64,000 nt of DNA from assembly GCF_012726265.1 (NCBI RefSeq), contig NZ_JAASAG010000003.1:757819-821818 (forward strand). The letters are read 5' to 3'. The position numbers and the translations under genes were made by a program. Positions 45,088-64,000 of this stretch are shown piece after piece. Below the pieces are notes generated by a model. The model saw only the letters and a list, made by a program, of their open reading frames with translations, did no database searches and was not told the DNA's origin. The DNA comes from Streptomyces sp. HNM0575. Its GTDB lineage: Bacteria > Actinomycetota > Actinomycetes > Streptomycetales > Streptomycetaceae. Every line of letters begins with the position of its first letter. Position 1 is the stretch's first letter.

Positions 45088-46335
45088 TCAGCCCGGCAGG
45101 GACACCAGGCCCCGCTCGGGCGAGTTGACCAGCACGGCCAGATTGCCCGGCGGCTGGTTGTTCTCGTACAAGACCTGATGGCTTTCGCCGATGTCCTCGA
45201 AGCTGTCGACACGGGACAGACAGGGGTCGATGCTGCCCGCCGCGACCAGCGTGGTGATGTCCCGGCACTGTTGCAGGTTCGCGAAGTGCGAGCCCTGGAG
45301 CCGCTTCTGCCGCATCCACAGGTGGCGAAGGTCGACGTCGCCGTTGTAGCCGCTCGTCCCGCCGCAGATCACGACCATGCCCGCGGTGTCGCACACCAGC
45401 AGCGAGGTCGGGATCGTCGCCTCCCCGGAGTGCTCCAGCACGATCTTCGGCGACGCCCGGGTGCCGAGGATCTCCCAGATCCGCTTGCCGAATCCCCGCG
45501 CCTGCTTCGTCCAGGCGGCCGACGCCTCGTGGTCGTCGATGTCCGGCAGCCGTCCCCAGTGGTCGAAGTCGTTGCGGTTGATGACGCCTTCGGCCCCGAG
45601 CTTGAGGCAGTAGTCCGCACGGTCGTCACTTGAGACGACGGCGATCGGGATGCCGCCGCGCTGCCGGGTGATCTGGATCGCCATGGACCCGAGCCCTCCC
45701 GCACCGCCCCAGATCAGCACCGGATCGCCGGGGTTCACGACGTGGGGGTGCCAGCCGCACAGCTGCCGGTAGGCCGTGGCCCCGGTCAGCAGGTAGCACG
45801 CGGCCTCCTCCCAGGTCAGATGCGGGGGCTTCGGCAGGCACTGGTAGTCCTTCACCACGGTGAACTGCGCGAACGAGCCGCCGTTCAGCTCGTAGCCCCA
45901 CACCTTCTGGCTCTGCGAGGTCATCGGGTCGGCGCCCAGGCGGATGTCCTGCGCGTGCTCGTCCCACTGGCAGCCGGTCAGCACCACGTGGTCGCCGACC
46001 GCGACGCCGCTGGCTCCCTCGCCGACAGCCCAGACCACGCCGGAACCCTCGGAGCCGCCGATGTGGTAGTCCTCCGTGGCGCCCTGGCGCCTGCGCGCCG
46101 CGATCACGTCGAGCGGAGCGCCCAGCGCCGCCCATACGTTGTTGTAGTTGATCCCCGCAGCCATGACCATCACGAGGACCTCACCGCGGCCCGCGACCGG
46201 TGTCGGCACCACCTCGGTGCGGAACGCCTCGCGCGGCTCGCCGAACCGCTCGGGCCGGATGACCGAGGCGTACATCTCCTCGGGAATCTCGCCGAGTTCG
46301 GGGATCTCCCCTATGTCGCGGCGCTTTCCGTTCAT
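45088..46335 (-). CDS. ccr: Crotonyl-CoA carboxylase/reductase
   Basis: A 415-residue medium-chain dehydrogenase of the CCR family, which reductively carboxylates crotonyl-CoA or longer 2-enoyl-CoAs with NADPH and CO2, giving ethylmalonyl-CoA or other alkylmalonyl-CoA extender units. Features are NYNNVWAALG, VWGYELNGGSF, the NADPH site IWGGAGGLGSMA and GSHFANLQQC, at positions I recall as the CO2-binding residues of known carboxylating enzymes. It is slightly shorter than typical primary-metabolism CCRs (about 445). ATG 46335 follows AGGGAGC. Position next to the halogenase and PKS suggests a pathway-specific extender supplier. Confidence 0.92.
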   Translation of the reverse strand: MNGKRRDIGEIPELGEIPEEMYASVIRPERFGEPREAFRTEVVPTPVAGRGEVLVMVMAAGINYNNVWAALGAPLDVIAARRRQGATEDYHIGGSEGSGVVWAVGEGASGVAVGDHVVLTGCQWDEHAQDIRLGADPMTSQSQKVWGYELNGGSFAQFTVVKDYQCLPKPPHLTWEEAACYLLTGATAYRQLCGWHPHVVNPGDPVLIWGGAGGLGSMAIQITRQRGGIPIAVVSSDDRADYCLKLGAEGVINRNDFDHWGRLPDIDDHEASAAWTKQARGFGKRIWEILGTRASPKIVLEHSGEATIPTSLLVCDTAGMVVICGGTSGYNGDVDLRHLWMRQKRLQGSHFANLQQCRDITTLVAAGSIDPCLSRVDSFEDIGESHQVLYENNQPPGNLAVLVNSPERGLVSLPG

Positions 46336-46371
46336 GGCTGTGCTCCCTGTTTCCGACGGAGAGGATGCTGT

Positions 46372-46407
46372 CGCTCGGTGCGCTCGGTGCGCTCGGTGCG
46401 CTCGGCG
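46372..46407. repeat. Four tandem 9-bp repeats between CCR and halogenase genes
   Basis: The unit CGCTCGGTG occurs at 46372, 46381 and 46390, with a fourth copy CGCTCGGCG at 46399. It lies between the CCR start and the halogenase terminator in a 217-bp gap. No coding role is evident. Confidence 0.8.
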
Positions 46408-46500
46408 CGGTTTCGCGGGCGGACGGGGCGAAGGGCGGGAGCGGGCCCGGCACCGGCGAGCCGCTGTGGGGGCGGCCTCGTCCGCTCCTTCCGGGTGCCC

Positions 46501-46543
46501 GGGAAGCGGGGCGGGCGGGTCCTGGCCGCCCGCCCCGCTTCCC
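46501..46543 (-). terminator. Strong hairpin terminator after the halogenase gene
   Basis: A perfect 18-bp inverted repeat (arms 46501-46518 and 46526-46543) with a 7-base loop begins 10 bp past the halogenase stop on the minus strand. This implies that the CCR gene further downstream has its own promoter or depends on read-through. Confidence 0.85.
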
Positions 46544-46552
46544 TGTGGGGGG

Positions 46553-48316
46553 CTACTCGGCCGTGTTGGCGGCGACGATGCCCGCCCGCTTGAGGCGGGC
46601 GAAGAGCTGCTGCTGGACGGGCGTCAGCTTGTCCGCCAACTGCCGCTGGGTCGCGGTGCCTTCTTCGAGCAGGGCCACCAACTCTGCGACGCCTTCGCGT
46701 TCCAGGCCGCGGACCTCCTCGGAGTCCGCGACGTCCGGGAGGCTGAACCGCCGTGCCTTGACCGGGGCGGCGACCGGCGAGGTCACCGTGTCGCCGTTGG
46801 CGACCGGGTCGGCCCAGTAGTGCGCGTAGGCGGCCTTCGTCTTCTCGTCCACGTCGTTGTCGAACGGCGGCGCGGGCACGAACGCCTTGAAGCCCGGCAC
46901 GTCCATCGCGATCGACTCGCGGACCACGGTCCCCTCGGCGAGCCGCAACGGGGTGTCCTCGGTGATCGGTTCGGGCTGTGCGGCCTCCAGCGCGCGGCTC
47001 AACGGGCCGGGGCCCTGCATCGGTGCGCCGGTGATGACCTGCATCAGGTTCGGCGTGACGGCGGTGTTGAGCAGCACGTCGAAAGTGCGCTCCTGGATGT
47101 CGAGGTCCGGGCCCTGGCCGCGGTGGCGCCAGTAGATGCTGTCCGGGTCGGCGTTGCCGAGCGCGTGGTACCACTGGTCGATCGAGAGCGCGAAGGTCTC
47201 GGCCATGCCGTGCCAGCCCTCGTCGTAGTCGCGCCACAGATCGCGCTTGGACTGTTCGTCGATGTCGCCGGCGATCGTCTGCTCCAGCAGCAGCGCGGCG
47301 TTCGCGGCCTGGTTGGTGGCGAAGGCCACGCCGGAGGAGAAGAGCGGGTCGACGAAGTAGGAGGCGTCGCCGACGAGCAGCCAGCGCTCGTCGAAGTCGG
47401 CGAACTGGCCGTTGATCATCGAGTAGTTGGTGGCGGTGAGCATGTGGTCCTGCACCGGGACCGCGTCCTGGATCAGGTCCTTGAGGAAGGGGACCTTGTT
47501 CACCGTGTCGATGAAGACCTTCTGGTCGGTGAAGTCGGTCTCCTTCTGCTTGAGGATCTCCGGGACGGTCACGATGCCGATCGAGTGGGTGGTGACCCGC
47601 TCCCCGTCGACGACCTTCTTCACGGGGATGTACCAGCACCAGCCGTCGCGGAAGGCGAAGCAACCGATGGGGGAGAGGTTGTCCTCGCGGAAGATGTTCC
47701 AGTCACCGGGCAGGCCCTGCGCCGGCTTGCCGCCGGTGAAGTGCTGCCAGATGGCGATGTTGCGATAGGTCGAGAGCCAGTCGCGCTTCTGCTTGGCGGC
47801 GATGCTGTTGCGGCGGCCCGAGGCGTCGACGAAGTAGGCGCCGCGCACGCTGCGTCCGTCCTTGAGCGTGACGGTGCAGCCGGTCTCGTCGGGGCTGAAC
47901 GCCTTGACGGAGGTCTCCTCGAAAACGTCGACGCCGAGCGAGGCGGAGTGATCGAGGAGTATCTGGTCGAACTCCGAGCGGTTGACGTGGATGGCGAAGC
48001 GGTGGACGCCGTCCTCCATCGTGTTGCGGTGGTCGAAGAACGCCACCATCGGAGTCTCGCCCCAGTTGAAGATCCCCCCGAACTTCTTGACCCAGCAGTC
48101 GCTGGCGAGCACTTTCTCCAGCGCGCCGCTCTCCTCCAGGACGGGCATCATCTGGTGGGCGAAGGACTCGCCGATGTGCTCGCGCGGCATCTTCTCCTTC
48201 TCGAAGATGGCCACGCGCAGATCCGTCCGCTTCGCCAGCAGAGCGCCGAGCGTGGATCCGGCAGGGCCGCCGCCCATGATGAGCACGTCGTACTCGGAAT
48301 CGAGTTCCCTGGCCAC
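46553..48316 (-). CDS. FAD-dependent halogenase
   Basis: A 587-residue flavin-dependent halogenase. It shows both hallmarks: the FAD motif GGGPAGS (residues 15-21) and WxWxIP at residues 226-231 (WCWYIP), which separates halogenases from monooxygenases. The KKFGGIFNWG segment carries the lysines (77-78) expected near the hypohalous-acid channel. Length and motifs resemble the CmlS/CndH-like group, often acting on carrier-protein-bound substrates, rather than the tryptophan halogenases. The GTG start 48316 follows AGGAGGT. No dedicated flavin reductase is visible. It is divergent from the hydrolase/PKS and followed by a perfect 18-bp hairpin. The substrate is unknown. Confidence 0.93.
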   Translation of the reverse strand: MARELDSEYDVLIMGGGPAGSTLGALLAKRTDLRVAIFEKEKMPREHIGESFAHQMMPVLEESGALEKVLASDCWVKKFGGIFNWGETPMVAFFDHRNTMEDGVHRFAIHVNRSEFDQILLDHSASLGVDVFEETSVKAFSPDETGCTVTLKDGRSVRGAYFVDASGRRNSIAAKQKRDWLSTYRNIAIWQHFTGGKPAQGLPGDWNIFREDNLSPIGCFAFRDGWCWYIPVKKVVDGERVTTHSIGIVTVPEILKQKETDFTDQKVFIDTVNKVPFLKDLIQDAVPVQDHMLTATNYSMINGQFADFDERWLLVGDASYFVDPLFSSGVAFATNQAANAALLLEQTIAGDIDEQSKRDLWRDYDEGWHGMAETFALSIDQWYHALGNADPDSIYWRHRGQGPDLDIQERTFDVLLNTAVTPNLMQVITGAPMQGPGPLSRALEAAQPEPITEDTPLRLAEGTVVRESIAMDVPGFKAFVPAPPFDNDVDEKTKAAYAHYWADPVANGDTVTSPVAAPVKARRFSLPDVADSEEVRGLEREGVAELVALLEEGTATQRQLADKLTPVQQQLFARLKRAGIVAANTAE

Positions 48317-48463
48317 GGGAATACCTCCTGAATTCGGGATCGGTCGAGAGCCGACGCGCTGTCGAGTGGCGCTGGGCCTGGTGGGGCGGCCCTGTGCGGC
48401 AGGGGAAAAGTAGGCCAGCGACGGCCCGTATGCAGTGGCGCTGTTCTAGGCCGCGCCCATCCC

Positions 48464-48488
48464 CCGGTAATTCCGCGGCGATTACCGG
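48464..48488. promoter_or_regulatory. 25-bp operator-like palindrome in the divergent cluster promoter
   Basis: CCGGTAAT (48464-48471) and ATTACCGG (48481-48488) form perfect 8-bp arms around a 9-base spacer. It lies in the 288-bp region between the halogenase and the hydrolase/PKS, so one regulator bound here could control both directions. It does not match a factor consensus I know. Confidence 0.55.
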
Positions 48489-48604
48489 TGCGTGGCATGG
48501 GGGTGGCGAGAGGTCCGGTCGGGGCGCCACCTGCGCTGCCTACGCTGTCGCCCGAGATCCGTGTCGGCTGTCGCCGGACGGGCGCGAGTAGGTGGGGAAG
48601 CCAA

Positions 48605-49393
48605 ATGCCACAAGAGGAGAACGCGGCGCTGCCCGGAAGCGTCCGCGGGGACGGTCCCGGACTGCTGCTGGTGCACGGCGGCGGAGCGACGGCGCAGACC
48701 ACGTGGGGACCGCTGCTGCCCGTCTTGTCACGCGACTTCCGCGTGGTCGCCCCCGACTACTCCGCGGGCGGCGAGGCGAAGGACCTCGACGGTCTGGTCG
48801 ACCGTCACGTTCGCACGGCGGACCGGGCCGGACTGGACCGGTTCGGCGTCACCGGGCACTCCTTCGGTTCCGCCGTCGCGCTGCGGATGGCGACGCGGCA
48901 CCCCGACCGGGTCGCCGGGCTCGTACTCACCGCGGGGTTCGCGCGCGCGGCCGCGTCGACCCGCCTCAAGGTCGAGGTGTGGCGCGGACTGGCGCTCGGC
49001 AACCGGGAGTTGCTGCCGTGGTTCCTGATGTCGGTGATGCTCGGCGACCGCTATCTGGAGTCCCTGTCGGCGGAGCAGCGCGAGGGCATGGCCGAGCTGA
49101 TCGGCCTCACCGTGCCCTCGGGCACGGTCGAGCAGATCGAGCTGATCCTCTCGACCGACCTGCGCCGCGAGCTTGCGCTGGTGAGTGCGCCGACGCTCGT
49201 CGTGGCCACTACGGCGGACCAGTTGGTGCCGGCGTCGATGTCCGGCGAGCTGGCCGCGGGCATCCCCGGCGCCCGGCTGTCCGAACTGCACTGCGGCCAC
49301 CACCCGACCCTCGAGGACCCCGCGGGCTGGATCCGGCTCATCAAAGACTTCCTCGGCTCGACGGTGACAAAGACTTCCTCGGCTCGGCCGTGA
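48605..49393 (+). CDS. Alpha/beta hydrolase with frameshifted C-terminus
   Basis: A 262-residue alpha/beta-hydrolase: oxyanion HGGGAT near the N-terminus, nucleophile elbow GHSFGS, and catalytic His in CGHHPTLEDP. It may act as a cluster esterase, lactonase or editing thioesterase; sequence does not decide. The final ten residues result from a 26-bp tandem duplication that shifts the frame: without it the protein would end G-S-A-V-T-A-N-G at 49407, overlapping the PKS start at 49400 by 8 bp. As it stands, the stop at 49391-49393 leaves a 6-bp gap. ATG 48605 follows AGGTGGGGAAG. It is the first gene of the probable PKS transcript. Confidence 0.85.
   Translation: MPQEENAALPGSVRGDGPGLLLVHGGGATAQTTWGPLLPVLSRDFRVVAPDYSAGGEAKDLDGLVDRHVRTADRAGLDRFGVTGHSFGSAVALRMATRHPDRVAGLVLTAGFARAAASTRLKVEVWRGLALGNRELLPWFLMSVMLGDRYLESLSAEQREGMAELIGLTVPSGTVEQIELILSTDLRRELALVSAPTLVVATTADQLVPASMSGELAAGIPGARLSELHCGHHPTLEDPAGWIRLIKDFLGSTVTKTSSARP
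49342..49393. repeat. 26-bp tandem duplication at the hydrolase 3' end
   Basis: Bases 49342-49367 and 49368-49393 are the same 26-bp unit (starting CAAAGACTTCCTCGG) with two mismatches in the last seven bases. Since 26 is not a multiple of three, the second copy is read in a different frame and provides the stop codon in use. Confidence 0.9.
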
Positions 49394-49399
49394 CGGCGA

Positions 49400-64000
<14,601 letters not shown>

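Overview
The window is very GC-rich actinomycete DNA, most probably Streptomyces. The evidence is third-position G/C coding, frequent GTG/TTG starts, polypurine ribosome sites, an FMN-riboswitch riboflavin operon that includes a RibM/PnuC-type transporter, a secreted alpha-amylase, a Lrp-controlled amine-oxidase locus and a modular type I polyketide synthase (PKS).

1-20.3 kb is mixed core and accessory content. It holds a partial unknown gene, a TesB-type acyl-CoA thioesterase, a Ski2/HelY-like helicase and a membrane metal-dependent hydrolase. A translationally coupled ABC exporter pair has complementary defects in its two ATP sites. Then come an L,D-transpeptidase lipoprotein, a secreted GH13 alpha-amylase with a LacI-type operator/promoter, a giant FAD/Fe-S dehydrogenase, an MsbA-like ABC exporter, an MHS-type MFS permease, a VanX-like dipeptidase and a methyltransferase.

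20.3-25.6 kb is a catabolic locus: amino-acid permease, Lrp/AsnC regulator, DavA-like amidase and DavB-like lysine (or arginine) 2-monooxygenase. Two promoters in it share the same arrangement of a CGCAANG box 15 bp upstream of the -35, which suggests direct control by the local AsnC protein.

25.6-29.9 kb carries an F420-type LLM oxidoreductase, a VOC protein, a DUF5995-like protein and an MFS permease. 29.9-36.5 kb is the riboflavin operon (FMN riboswitch, ribD, ribE, ribM, ribBA, ribH), then hisE and hisG. 36.5-44.9 kb holds a PH-like membrane protein, two overlapping CNNM/CorC-type transporters preceded by a hairpin/leader-peptide arrangement, an EccA-like AAA+ ATPase, a uridine-kinase-like protein and a secreted C39 peptidase.

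45-64 kb is the left edge of a natural-product cluster: crotonyl-CoA carboxylase/reductase, FAD-dependent halogenase, an alpha/beta hydrolase and one enormous PKS reading frame still open at the window end (4867 codons seen). The PKS begins with a KSQ loading module, followed by KS-AT-DH-KR-ACP (malonyl), KS-AT-DH-KR-ACP (methylmalonyl) and the start of a third extension module. From the domains I infer an acetyl starter extended to a methyl-branched diene. The neighbours suggest ethylmalonyl-type extender supply and halogenation. I could not assign a known product. The KS of the third module alternates between two codon-usage styles, a sign of recombination between PKS modules.
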